Positions 1 to 6,005 of a stretch of DNA of 7,680 nt are shown piece after piece (position 1 is the first letter of the stretch; every line of letters starts with the position of its first letter). The notes beneath the pieces are model-generated. The model saw only the letters and a program-made list of their open reading frames with translations, searched no databases and was not told where the DNA came from. This DNA is from Acetobacterium sp. (GTDB lineage Bacteria > Bacillota > Clostridia > Eubacteriales > Eubacteriaceae), in NCBI GenBank assembly GCA_022013395.1, contig JAKLQL010000180.1, positions 1 to 7,680 of the forward strand, in the 5' to 3' direction. A program made the position numbers and the translations under genes.

Positions 1-780
1 GCTGTTTTAGCAGCCTATGATGTATCAATATTTGAAACGAATATTGATAAAGCCAAAGAATTTGGGGCAACTGCATTATTTGGAGAAAAATACGGTGAAA
101 TTGTCCGGGTTGTCAAAGTTGGCGACTTTAGCACCGAACTTTGCGGCGGCTGTCATATCAGCAATTCTTCAAAAGTTGGCTTGTTTAAAATCATCAGCGA
201 GGGCGGTGTGGCTGCCGGGGTTCGTCGGATTGAAGCGGCAACTGGTTTTAATGCCCTTCATCTGGTCGAAAAAATGGATGATACCCTGGTCGATGTGTCA
301 AACCTGATGAAAACAAATCCAGATCAATTGCTGGAAAAAGTGACTGAATTAAACGAAATTAATAAACAGAAGGAACGGACCATTGCCCAACTTAAACAAA
401 AATCGGCGGGAAATGCGATTATGGAAATCCATCAGAAAATGGTCCTGATTAATGGCATCCAGGTGACCATTGCCGAAGTCGAAAAAATGCCGATGGAAGA
501 ACTACGAACTCTGGGTGATTTACTTAAAGATCGGATGGGGTCAGGGGTTGTCCTGCTGGGAAGTGCGCTTGATGACAAGGTTAATTTTGTTGCAACTGCC
601 ACTCCAGATATTGTCAAACGTGGCTTCCACGCTGGTAAAGTCATTAAGGAAGTGGCGACGGTAGCCGGCGGAGGTGGCGGTGGACGTCCAGATATGGCGC
701 AAGCTGGGGGAAAACTTCCTGAAAAACTGGCAGAATCCCTTGCAAAGGGCGAGACATGCATTCAGGAGCAGTTGAATTAA
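1..780 (+). CDS. alaS: Alanine--tRNA ligase, C-terminal part (5' end outside window)
   Basis: Alanyl-tRNA synthetase charges tRNA-Ala in the cytoplasm and hydrolyses mischarged Ser- and Gly-tRNA-Ala. The reading frame is open from base 1, so the start, the aminoacylation domain and the first half of the editing site lie upstream. Of the 259 codons visible, codons 22-33 give the family-typical GATALFGEKYGE. Codons 45-53 (STELCGGCH) carry the second zinc-ligand pair of the editing domain, Cys48 and His52. Codons 60-75 (FKIISEGGVAAGVRRIEA) close that domain. A Lys/Glu/Gln-rich stretch at about 105-135 looks like the coiled-coil linker. The rest is the C-Ala (DHHA1) domain, with its glycine run followed by RPDMAQAGG at about 223-237. 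The protein ends normally at a TAA and all expected C-terminal parts are present. No intrinsic terminator is evident after the stop. Identity is very secure. Confidence 0.97.
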   Translation, partial: AVLAAYDVSIFETNIDKAKEFGATALFGEKYGEIVRVVKVGDFSTELCGGCHISNSSKVGLFKIISEGGVAAGVRRIEAATGFNALHLVEKMDDTLVDVSNLMKTNPDQLLEKVTELNEINKQKERTIAQLKQKSAGNAIMEIHQKMVLINGIQVTIAEVEKMPMEELRTLGDLLKDRMGSGVVLLGSALDDKVNFVATATPDIVKRGFHAGKVIKEVATVAGGGGGGRPDMAQAGGKLPEKLAESLAKGETCIQEQLN

Positions 781-814
781 TTTATTAAGAAAAAGAAAAA
801 TTATCGCATTTGAC

Positions 815-843
815 TTGTCTTTTCTTTAGCTTTGGGGTAAAAT
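815..843 (+). promoter_or_regulatory. Putative sigma-A promoter for ireB
   Basis: A -35-like TTGTCT (815-820) is separated by 17 bases from a -10-like TAAAAT (838-843), which matches TATAAT at five of six positions. The start of transcription would fall near 850, just upstream of the strong ribosome binding site. A better -35 hexamer, TTGACT at 810-815, overlaps it but would leave a 22-base spacer. The call rests on pattern only. Confidence 0.55.
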
Positions 844-860
844 GATATAAATTGATTGTG

Positions 861-867
861 AAGGAGG
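861..867 (+). promoter_or_regulatory. Strong ribosome binding site of ireB
   Basis: AAGGAGG is a full Shine-Dalgarno match. Two in-frame ATG codons follow, at 872 (4 bases away) and 878 (10 bases away). The second has spacing closer to the usual Firmicute range, so 878 is preferred. The two starts differ by only two residues. Confidence 0.7.
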
Positions 868-877
868 TCAGATGACA

Positions 878-1144
878 ATGGGAGAAAATACGGTGATTGA
901 TCGAGGAACCATTATGTTTGAGGTCGATAGCGAAAAGTCTCAGAAGATCGACGAAGTGATGCGAAATGTACATAAGGCTCTAGTTGAAAAAGGGTATAAC
1001 CCCGTCAATCAAATTGTAGGTTATGTCATGTCAGGAGATCCGACCTATATCACAAGTCACAGAGAAGCGCGAAACGCCATACAGAAAATTGAACGGGATG
1101 AGTTACTTGAAGAACTTGTCCGACGTTACTTGAAAAGTATTTAG
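878..1144 (+). CDS. ireB: IreB family (UPF0297/YrzL) regulatory phosphoprotein
   Basis: This is a small cytosolic protein of 88 residues (90 if the ATG at 872 is used), the usual family length. The family signature is clear: [21 protein letters not shown] in the middle, then the helical [24 protein letters not shown] at the C-terminus. In Enterococcus faecalis, IreB is a substrate of the PASTA-domain Ser/Thr kinase IreK and acts as a negative regulator of cell-envelope stress and cephalosporin resistance. Its phosphosites are N-terminal threonines. Here Thr11 in GTIMF aligns with the threonine of the ETVRF-type motif, and Thr5 is close to the other site. The gene has its own promoter-like sequence and ends at an intrinsic terminator, so it may be transcribed alone. 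Its place directly after alaS is the conserved one. Role by family; kinase control is inferred. Confidence 0.93.
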   Translation: MGENTVIDRGTIMFEVDSEKSQKIDEVMRNVHKALVEKGYNPVNQIVGYVMSGDPTYITSHREARNAIQKIERDELLEELVRRYLKSI

Positions 1145-1158
1145 TAGGCTGATAAATT

Positions 1159-1196
1159 GGGGCTGTCTCAACCGAGGCAGTCCTATTTTAGTTTTA
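1159..1196 (+). terminator. Intrinsic terminator after ireB
   Basis: The arm GGGGCTGTCTC (1159-1169) pairs with GAGGCAGTCCT (1174-1184) across a four-base loop AACC. That makes about 11 pairs, three of them G-U. The U-rich tract ATTTTAGTTTTA follows at once. It lies 15 bases after the ireB stop codon and separates ireB from the reductase gene. Confidence 0.8.
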
Positions 1197-1270
1197 GCCT
1201 GGTGAATTTAGGTTAAGTTATTCAGGTAAAGATTGAAGAATGATTTTTACGGTTAGGAAACCAAAGGAAG

Positions 1271-2215
1271 ATGAAAATAAATACGCTGGGGAACACCGGT
1301 ATTCAGGTATCCCGAATGTGCTTTGGTAGTTTAACCATTGGGCCCATGCAAAAGAACAAAACCCTTTTAGAGAGCCGGGAAATCATCGCTTGCGCGTTGG
1401 ATCATGGCGTCAACTTTTTTGATACCGCTGATTTATACAACAATTATGATCACCTTCGTCAGGCCATCCAGATGCAAAAGGATGTGGTCATCGCCACAAA
1501 ATCCTATGACTACACAGCTGAAGGGGTAATGAAAAGCTTAAATCGGGCGCTAGCTGAACTGGATCGGGATTATGTGGATCTTTACCTGCTTCACGAGCAG
1601 GAGAGTGATAAAACCATTGAAGGTCACTGGGAAGCCATTGAAGCACTGATTAAACAGAAAAAGGCCGGTAAAGTCAGAGCCATCGGCATTTCAACTCATC
1701 GGGTGGAAGGGGTTTACGGAGCAAATCGCTTTGCGGAACTGGATGTGATCCATCCGCTGATTAATTTAACCGGCATTGGCATTGAAGATGGAACCGCTCA
1801 GGAAATGGCCACCGCCATTCATGCCGCCAAGCAATATGGAAAAGGTATTTATGGGATGAAACCACTGGGTGGTGGAAATCTGCTGGCGCAAAAACAGGCA
1901 AGTTTTGAGTATGTATTGGGACTGAACGATCTGGATGCCATCGCTATTGGTGTTCAATCGGTTGATGAAGTGTTATACAATGTCAAAAAATTCAATGGTG
2001 ATGCGATTCCAGTAGAACTGGAAACAGTCGTGTCCTCTGCCAAAAAGATATTGCACATCAGTGACTGGTGTACCGGTTGTGGTGCCTGCGTCAAGCGCTG
2101 TCATCAGAAGGCGCTGGCGTTAGTTGATGGAAAAGCCAGCGTTGATCAATCGAAATGCGTGCTTTGCTGTTATTGTAGCTCCGCCTGCAAAGATTTTTGT
2201 ATTAAAGTGATTTAA
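1271..2215 (+). CDS. Aldo/keto reductase fused to a C-terminal 2[4Fe-4S] ferredoxin domain
   Basis: This is a 314-residue, probably cytosolic oxidoreductase. Residues 1 to about 255 form an aldo/keto reductase barrel that starts with the typical KINTLGNTGIQVSRMCFG. The usual catalytic tetrad is visible: Asp51 and Tyr56 in FDTADLY, Lys77 in IATKS and His108 in LLHEQ. The C-terminal part holds two CxxCxxCxxxC motifs, Cys267/270/273/277 and Cys296/299/302/306, with extra cysteines at 300 and 310. This is a clostridial-type ferredoxin that should carry two [4Fe-4S] clusters. Such fusions are common in anaerobes, but their substrates are mostly unknown. The design suggests electron exchange between ferredoxin and a carbonyl/alcohol pair via NAD(P)H, which is inference. 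The start at 1271 fits the family N-terminus, although AAAGGAA lies very close to the ATG. The gene sits between ireB and ruvX, after a terminator. I see no confident promoter in 1197-1270, and only 30 bases separate it from ruvX. Confidence 0.9.
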   Translation: MKINTLGNTGIQVSRMCFGSLTIGPMQKNKTLLESREIIACALDHGVNFFDTADLYNNYDHLRQAIQMQKDVVIATKSYDYTAEGVMKSLNRALAELDRDYVDLYLLHEQESDKTIEGHWEAIEALIKQKKAGKVRAIGISTHRVEGVYGANRFAELDVIHPLINLTGIGIEDGTAQEMATAIHAAKQYGKGIYGMKPLGGGNLLAQKQASFEYVLGLNDLDAIAIGVQSVDEVLYNVKKFNGDAIPVELETVVSSAKKILHISDWCTGCGACVKRCHQKALALVDGKASVDQSKCVLCCYCSSACKDFCIKVI

Positions 2216-2245
2216 TACAAACATAACAAATAGATGGGATAATGA

Positions 2246-2662
2246 ATGGAAAGAATTTTAGGAATTGATGTTGGCGATAAACGAATTGGGGTTGCAGTGA
2301 CGGACCCTTTACAAATTACGGCACAGGGAGTGATGACGCTCAAGCGCAAGACCCGGGACGATGATTTAGTAGCATTTCAGGAACTCATCGCAAAATATGA
2401 GATAAAAAAAGTGGTGGCTGGATTGCCGCTGAACATGGACGGTTCAGAATCCGCTCAAACCCGAAAAACAGTGAATTTCTGTCAATTTATTAAGAAACGG
2501 TTGAACATTGAAATCATCTATATTGATGAACGATTGACCTCAGCCTGGTCTGAAAAAGTATTGATCGAAGGGAATGTTTCCCGGGAGAACCGTAAAGATT
2601 ATATTGATATGCTGGCAGCCCAGATCATTCTCCAATCCTATATGGATCGGGCTGTTAAATAA
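2246..2662 (+). CDS. ruvX: RuvX/YqgF-family putative pre-16S rRNA nuclease
   Basis: The 138-residue protein has an RNase H-like fold and is full length for the family. Expected motifs are all present: ILGIDVGDKRIGVAVTD at the N-terminus with catalytic Asp8, GLPLNMDGSES at 59-69, YIDERLTS at 92-99 with Glu95, and VSRENRKDYIDMLAAQIIL with Asp121 near the C-terminus. YqgF/RuvX is linked to processing of the 5' end of 16S rRNA; older annotations call it a Holliday-junction resolvase homologue. The ATG at 2246 gives the canonical N-terminus, but the ribosome binding site is weak (GGGA at 2236-2239). With 30 bases between it and the reductase gene, it is probably cotranscribed with that gene. In relatives ruvX usually follows ireB directly. 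Confidence 0.95.
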   Translation: MERILGIDVGDKRIGVAVTDPLQITAQGVMTLKRKTRDDDLVAFQELIAKYEIKKVVAGLPLNMDGSESAQTRKTVNFCQFIKKRLNIEIIYIDERLTSAWSEKVLIEGNVSRENRKDYIDMLAAQIILQSYMDRAVK

Positions 2663-2666
2663 AAGA

Positions 2667-2685
2667 AATTCATAATTTATGAATT
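2667..2685 (+). promoter_or_regulatory. Perfect 19-bp inverted repeat, putative operator
   Basis: AATTCATAATTTATGAATT is a perfect 9-1-9 inverted repeat just after the ruvX stop. Its core is TTCATAA-T-TTATGAA, a 7-1-7 layout like the operators of Fur-family regulators. Its right end covers the position where a -35 box would lie for the TATAAT at 2703. A loop of one base and the lack of a T run argue against an RNA terminator. The protein that binds it is not shown by the sequence; the Fur protein encoded about 1 kb downstream is one candidate. Confidence 0.5.
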
Positions 2686-2708
2686 CTTTAAGCATCAAAA
2701 GGTATAAT
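2679..2708 (+). promoter_or_regulatory. Putative promoter for the DUF1292-sfsA-fur-rnjA cluster
   Basis: A perfect -10 hexamer, TATAAT, lies at 2703-2708. The -35 region is poor: ATGAAT at 2679-2684 with an 18-base spacer, or TGAATT at 2680-2685 with 17. It overlaps the 19-bp inverted repeat. Transcription would start near 2715, about 40 bases before the preferred DUF1292 start codon. A weak -35 box under an operator-like repeat would suit a regulated promoter. Confidence 0.55.
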
Positions 2709-2740
2709 CATAAGATTATGAGCGAAAAAAATAAAATTGA

Positions 2741-2748
2741 AAGAGAAG
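2741..2748 (+). promoter_or_regulatory. Ribosome binding site deciding the DUF1292 start
   Basis: AAGAGAAG lies 5 bases before the ATG at 2754. The earlier in-frame ATG codons at 2679 and 2718 have no such site, and the first lies upstream of the -10 box. Confidence 0.5.
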
Positions 2749-2753
2749 TTGAT

Positions 2754-3044
2754 ATGGAAGAAAAAATAATGTTAGTAGATGACACCGGTGTTGAAAGAGA
2801 ATTTGATTTAGTAGTTAGTTTTGATATTGAAGATAAAACCTATGTGTTGTTATCAGAAAATGAAGAAAGTGACGACGTGTTCCCATTTGTTGTAACTGAA
2901 GATGAAGATGGGGAAGTTTTAATGCCAGTAGAAGATGAAGCTGAGTTTGAACTCGTAGCAGCTGCCTATGATGAAATTATGGACGCTGAAGATTACGAAG
3001 ATGAAGAAGACGAGGAAGACGAAGATGAAGGTGAAACTAAGTAA
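2754..3044 (+). CDS. DUF1292 family protein (YrzB-like), highly acidic
   Basis: This 96-residue protein resembles the YrzB/DUF1292 family by length, by its opening EEKIMLVDDTGVEREFDLVV and by the pattern 'DKTYVLL... FPFVVTEDEDGEVLMPVEDEAEFELVAAAYDEIM'. Its function is unknown. In relatives it normally follows ruvX, as here. The last 20 or so residues are almost pure Asp and Glu, so the protein is very acidic. The frame is open upstream to 2679, but a start there would lie before the -10 box and would have no ribosome binding site, so 2754 is chosen. ATG 2718 would be nearly leaderless and is less likely. The 3' end overlaps the start of sfsA by 20 bases, which suggests translational coupling. 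Confidence 0.82.
   Translation: MEEKIMLVDDTGVEREFDLVVSFDIEDKTYVLLSENEESDDVFPFVVTEDEDGEVLMPVEDEAEFELVAAAYDEIMDAEDYEDEEDEEDEDEGETK
3012..3018 (+). promoter_or_regulatory. Ribosome binding site of sfsA inside the DUF1292 acidic tail
   Basis: GAGGAAG lies 6 bases before the ATG at 3025 and sets that start. It is part of the GAA/GAT/GAC codon run for the acidic tail of the preceding protein, so the same bases serve two purposes. Confidence 0.55.
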
Positions 3045-3735
3045 GTATCCATTAGTTAATGGGATATTTCTTAGCAGACCGAATCGTTTTATTGCAAAAG
3101 TAATGATTAACCAGGAAGAGATTGCCGCTCATGTGCCCAATACCGGTCGCATGAGTGAGCTTCTTGTTCCAGGGGTTCGAGCTATGTTGGCATGGAATCC
3201 GGCCCCCCATCGGAAAACCGAATATACCTTGATTCTAGTTGAAAAAAATCAGCGCTGGGTATCGGTCAATTCGATGTTGGCAAATCAGGTTGCTTACGAA
3301 TTTTTAAAAAATCAAGCGGATGTTTTAGAGCTAAAACAAGAAGTTACCTATGGGAATAGTCGTTTCGACCTGGCCTGTTATCGTGGCGAAAAATATGCCT
3401 ATTATGAGGTAAAAAGTGTCAACCTGGTAGTTAATGAGATTGCTATGTTTCCTGACGCACCAACAGAGCGAGGGTCCAAGCATCTAGCCGAATTAATTAA
3501 AGCTCAACAAGAAGGCTATCATTGCGGGGTTATTTTTGTTGTGCAACGCAGTGATGCGAAATCGTTTCAACCGAATCAAGAAATGGATCCAAAATTTTCT
3601 CGTTTATTGGGTCAATGTCATAGTCTGGGAATAGAGATCCGTGCGCTTTCCTGTGATATTGATGGAGTAAACATAGAAATAATCAGTGAGTTGCCTGTAA
3701 CTGTTTTATCAGAACAGACGAAAAAAGAGGTGTGA
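3025..3735 (+). CDS. sfsA: SfsA family protein (sugar fermentation stimulation protein homologue)
   Basis: The preferred start gives 236 residues, the usual SfsA length; the reading frame runs further upstream, but only into the low-complexity acidic-tail region of the previous gene. Family signatures are strong. An N-terminal OB-fold-like part has NGIFLSRPNRFIAKV (12-26) and HVPNTGRMSELLVPG (36-50). A C-terminal nuclease-like part has SRFDLA (Asp115), YYEVKSV (Glu128, Lys130) and FPDAPTERGSKHL (142-153). The Asp...Glu-X-Lys arrangement fits a PD-(D/E)XK-type fold. In Escherichia coli the protein binds DNA and was found through maltose fermentation; its true biochemical role is unsettled. The gene overlaps DUF1292 by 20 bases and ends 5 bases before fur, so it is in one tight unit with both. 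GTG at 3031 is an alternative start. Confidence 0.92.
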   Translation: MKVKLSKYPLVNGIFLSRPNRFIAKVMINQEEIAAHVPNTGRMSELLVPGVRAMLAWNPAPHRKTEYTLILVEKNQRWVSVNSMLANQVAYEFLKNQADVLELKQEVTYGNSRFDLACYRGEKYAYYEVKSVNLVVNEIAMFPDAPTERGSKHLAELIKAQQEGYHCGVIFVVQRSDAKSFQPNQEMDPKFSRLLGQCHSLGIEIRALSCDIDGVNIEIISELPVTVLSEQTKKEV

Positions 3736-3740
3736 CAGCC

Positions 3741-4190
3741 ATGAATAACGAAAATCAAATTGTGGATGCACTCAGAAAAAGAGGGAACAAAGTAACACCT
3801 CAACGTCTGGTTACAATAGAGGTTCTGATGACCTTGGGACAGCAGCACTTTAGTGTTGAAGAATTATTCCAGGGTGTTAAACAACGCAATCCTGAGGTGG
3901 GAATGTCGACCATTTATCGAACGGTGCAAATATTAGAAGAAATGGGACTCATTACCAAACGTAATTTTGATGATGGTTTTGCTCGGTACGAACTCTGCGA
4001 GTTGGATGAAAAACACTGGCATCATCACTTGATTTGTGTAAAATGCGGAAAGGTTATCGAAATGCAAGACGATTTCCTCGAAGCCCTTGAAAAAGAAATA
4101 GAAGAAAAGAAAGATTTTATTATAATCAATCACGAACTTAAGGTGTACGGATACTGTTCGGATTGTTATGGAATAACGAAAGGAGAATAA
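3741..4190 (+). CDS. fur: Fur-family metal-dependent transcriptional regulator, probably Fur
   Basis: This 149-residue DNA-binding repressor has the Fur layout. The winged helix (about 1-85) includes KVTPQRL at 17-23 and the recognition helix MSTIYRTVQILEEMGLI at 55-71. The dimerisation and metal domain has HWHHHLICVKCGKVIEM at 92-108. The structural zinc pairs are Cys99/Cys102 and Cys139/Cys142. Other likely metal ligands are His92, His94-96 and Glu107. The HHHLICxxCG form and the acidic helix after it look more like iron-sensing Fur than PerR or Zur, but the subtype is an inference. The start at ATG 3741 follows AGAGGTG (3726-3732) at 8 bases; the GTG at 3732 is part of that site and an unlikely start. 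The gene lies 5 bases after sfsA and 1 base before rnjA. Confidence 0.92.
   Translation: MNNENQIVDALRKRGNKVTPQRLVTIEVLMTLGQQHFSVEELFQGVKQRNPEVGMSTIYRTVQILEEMGLITKRNFDDGFARYELCELDEKHWHHHLICVKCGKVIEMQDDFLEALEKEIEEKKDFIIINHELKVYGYCSDCYGITKGE
4179..4185 (+). promoter_or_regulatory. Ribosome binding site supporting the TTG start of rnjA
   Basis: AAAGGAG lies 6 bases before the TTG at 4192, inside the last codons of fur. No other plausible start precedes the conserved RNase J N-terminal motif, so this site decides an uncommon start codon. Confidence 0.75.
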
Positions 4191-4191
4191 T

Positions 4192-5931
4192 TTGACTGAA
4201 AACAACAACATAATAGCGTCGGGAGCCCAACGATTGGAGGGCCGATCACGATCGAGACGAAAACCGCAGGCTCAAAAGAACAAAGATAAACTGAGGTTGA
4301 TACCATTGGGAGGTTTAGGTGAAATCGGAAAAAACCTGACGGTATTTGAATACAAGGATGATATTATTCTTGTGGATTGCGGCCTGAAGTTTCCAGATGA
4401 CGACATGTTTGGAATTGACATTGTCTTACCTGATTTCAATTATATTTTGGAAAATCAGGATAAGGTAAAAGGCGTTGTCATTACCCATGGTCATGAAGAT
4501 CACATTGGGGGGTTGGTATATCTGCTCAAAAAGATAAACATCCCCATCTATGCGACCAAATTCACCATGGGGCTCATCGACAAGAAACTCAAAGAACATG
4601 GTTTGTTAACTAAAACCACCCGGGTGATTGTGAAACCAAAAGAGCGGATTGACATTGGTGAATTCAATGTTGAGTTTATTCGGGTTAACCATAGCATCGC
4701 CGATGCCGTGGGATTATGTATTAAATGTGTGGCCGCAACGGTTGTCCACACTGGCGATTTTAAAATAGACTATCATCCAATTGGTGGAGAAGTAATCGAC
4801 TTGCAGCGGTTTGCCAAAATTGGATCGCAGGGTGTTGATCTACTGATGTCAGACAGCACTAACGTGGAGGGGGCTGGTTTTACCCCATCTGAAAGTACCG
4901 TGGGACCAACCCTCTATAACTTATTCAGAGGTGCCAAAGGACGGATCATTGTGACCACTTTTGCTTCAAATGTGCATCGGCTGCAGCAGGTAATTGATGC
5001 AGCAGTTGAATATAATCGCAAGGTTATTATTTGTGGACGTAGCATGGAAAACGTCAGCGAAGTCGCCATGGATCTCGGTTATTTGAAAGTACCGGCTAAT
5101 TTATTAGTTCAATTAAAGGATATTAAAAACTATAAAGATAAAGAATTAGTGATCATTACCACTGGAAGTCAGGGCGAACCCATGGCGGCTTTAGGGCGAA
5201 TGGCACTAGGTGAGCACCGTCACCTGACGATTAAAAAAGAAGACATGGTCATCATTTCAGCATCGCCAGTACCGGGTAATGAAAAAATGGTTTCCGAAGT
5301 CATTAATAAGCTTGTAGAACTGGGATCAGACGTCGTTTATGGACGTTTTGCTGAAATCCATGTTTCCGGCCATGCCAGACAGGAAGAACTGAAGTTGATG
5401 ATCACACTGGTCAAACCAAAACATTTTCTTCCTGTTCATGGGGAAAGTCGAATGCTGATGCAGCATGCCGAGCTTGCTCATAATGTCGGCATGAATAAAG
5501 ATAGGACTTTTATCATTGAAAATGGAAATATTCTGGAAATTGATAAGCGAACTGTTCAGGTAGTCGGCAAAACCCAAGCCGAACCAGTGCTAGTGGATGG
5601 CTTAGGGGTTGGGGATATTGGGAACATTGTCCTCAATGATCGGAAACGGTTATCGGAAGATGGTCTCTTTATAGTGGTTTGTACCATGCATAAAGGCAAA
5701 GCGATTTCAGGGCCAGATATTATTTCCCGGGGCTTTGTTTATGTGAGAGAATCAGAAGAACTCATCAACAATGCCCGAGAAGAAGTAAAAAAAGCCTTGA
5801 TATCCTGTGAAGAAAAGGGTATTATCGATTGGAATTCCATTAAAAATGTAATTCGTGAAAGTCTGTTCAAATACCTGTATGAAAAAACCCAAAGAAAACC
5901 AATGATACTGCCCATCTTGATGGAAGTATAG
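4192..5931 (+). CDS. rnjA: Ribonuclease J (metallo-beta-lactamase/beta-CASP family)
   Basis: RNase J is a cytoplasmic 5'-3' exoribonuclease and endonuclease that matures and degrades mRNA and rRNA in Firmicutes. The 579 residues hold the complete family pattern. The metallo-beta-lactamase core opens with LIPLGGLGEIGKN. The zinc-binding motif HGHEDH is at 99-104, VNHS at 165-168 (His167) and HTGDF at 186-190 (Asp189). The beta-CASP region includes SDSTNVEGAGFTPSE, TTFASNVHRLQQ, ITTGSQGEPMAALGRMA and SASPVPGNEKMV. HVSGH (His390, His394) and PVHGES (His416) follow, then the C-terminal domain. Translation appears to start at TTG, one base after the fur stop. The basic N-terminal stretch of about 35 residues before the core is longer than in Bacillus RNase J1 and would explain the slight excess over the usual length of about 555. 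One copy is in view, so J1 versus J2 cannot be settled, although intact catalytic residues fit an active J1-type enzyme. Confidence 0.95.
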   Translation: MTENNNIIASGAQRLEGRSRSRRKPQAQKNKDKLRLIPLGGLGEIGKNLTVFEYKDDIILVDCGLKFPDDDMFGIDIVLPDFNYILENQDKVKGVVITHGHEDHIGGLVYLLKKINIPIYATKFTMGLIDKKLKEHGLLTKTTRVIVKPKERIDIGEFNVEFIRVNHSIADAVGLCIKCVAATVVHTGDFKIDYHPIGGEVIDLQRFAKIGSQGVDLLMSDSTNVEGAGFTPSESTVGPTLYNLFRGAKGRIIVTTFASNVHRLQQVIDAAVEYNRKVIICGRSMENVSEVAMDLGYLKVPANLLVQLKDIKNYKDKELVIITTGSQGEPMAALGRMALGEHRHLTIKKEDMVIISASPVPGNEKMVSEVINKLVELGSDVVYGRFAEIHVSGHARQEELKLMITLVKPKHFLPVHGESRMLMQHAELAHNVGMNKDRTFIIENGNILEIDKRTVQVVGKTQAEPVLVDGLGVGDIGNIVLNDRKRLSEDGLFIVVCTMHKGKAISGPDIISRGFVYVRESEELINNAREEVKKALISCEEKGIIDWNSIKNVIRESLFKYLYEKTQRKPMILPILMEV

Positions 5932-5943
5932 ATTTTCAACATT

Positions 5944-5978
5944 AGGCTGATGCAAACCCATTGTTTTAGCATTCGCCT
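5944..5978 (+). other. Imperfect hairpin in the rnjA to YlbF-family gap
   Basis: AGGCTGATGC (5944-5953) pairs with GCATTCGCCT (5969-5978): ten positions with one mismatch and one G-U pair, around a 15-base loop. An A/T-rich stretch follows but there is no clean T run, so it is at best a weak terminator or an mRNA stability element. Nothing else is evident in the 74-base gap apart from the next ribosome binding site, TAGGAG at 5994-5999. Confidence 0.35.
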
Positions 5979-6005
5979 GAAATATTTATAAAATAGGAGT
6001 TTAGC

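Noticed and set aside
432..761. Minus-strand open frame of 109 codons opposite alaS
   Set aside because: It lies wholly within the well-supported alaS C-Ala domain, and its proline-rich product is the reverse reading of the glycine run. No ribosome binding site or family resemblance.
2679..2753. Longer N-terminus for the DUF1292 protein
   Set aside because: The -10 box TATAAT lies inside this stretch, the extra residues do not fit the family, and there is no ribosome binding site before 2679 or 2718.
2968..3024. Longer N-terminus for SfsA
   Set aside because: It is the Lys/Met/Thr-rich second frame of the acidic-tail codons. The family N-terminus and the GAGGAAG site both favour 3025.
3933..4211. 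Minus-strand open frame of 92 codons opposite fur
   Set aside because: A Phe-rich shadow of the A-rich fur coding strand, with no start signals and no recognisable motif.
5961..5992. Possible promoter before the YlbF-family gene (TTGTTT and TATAAA)
   Set aside because: The spacer would be 20 bases, and transcription would start within the ribosome binding site, leaving a message that could not be translated normally.
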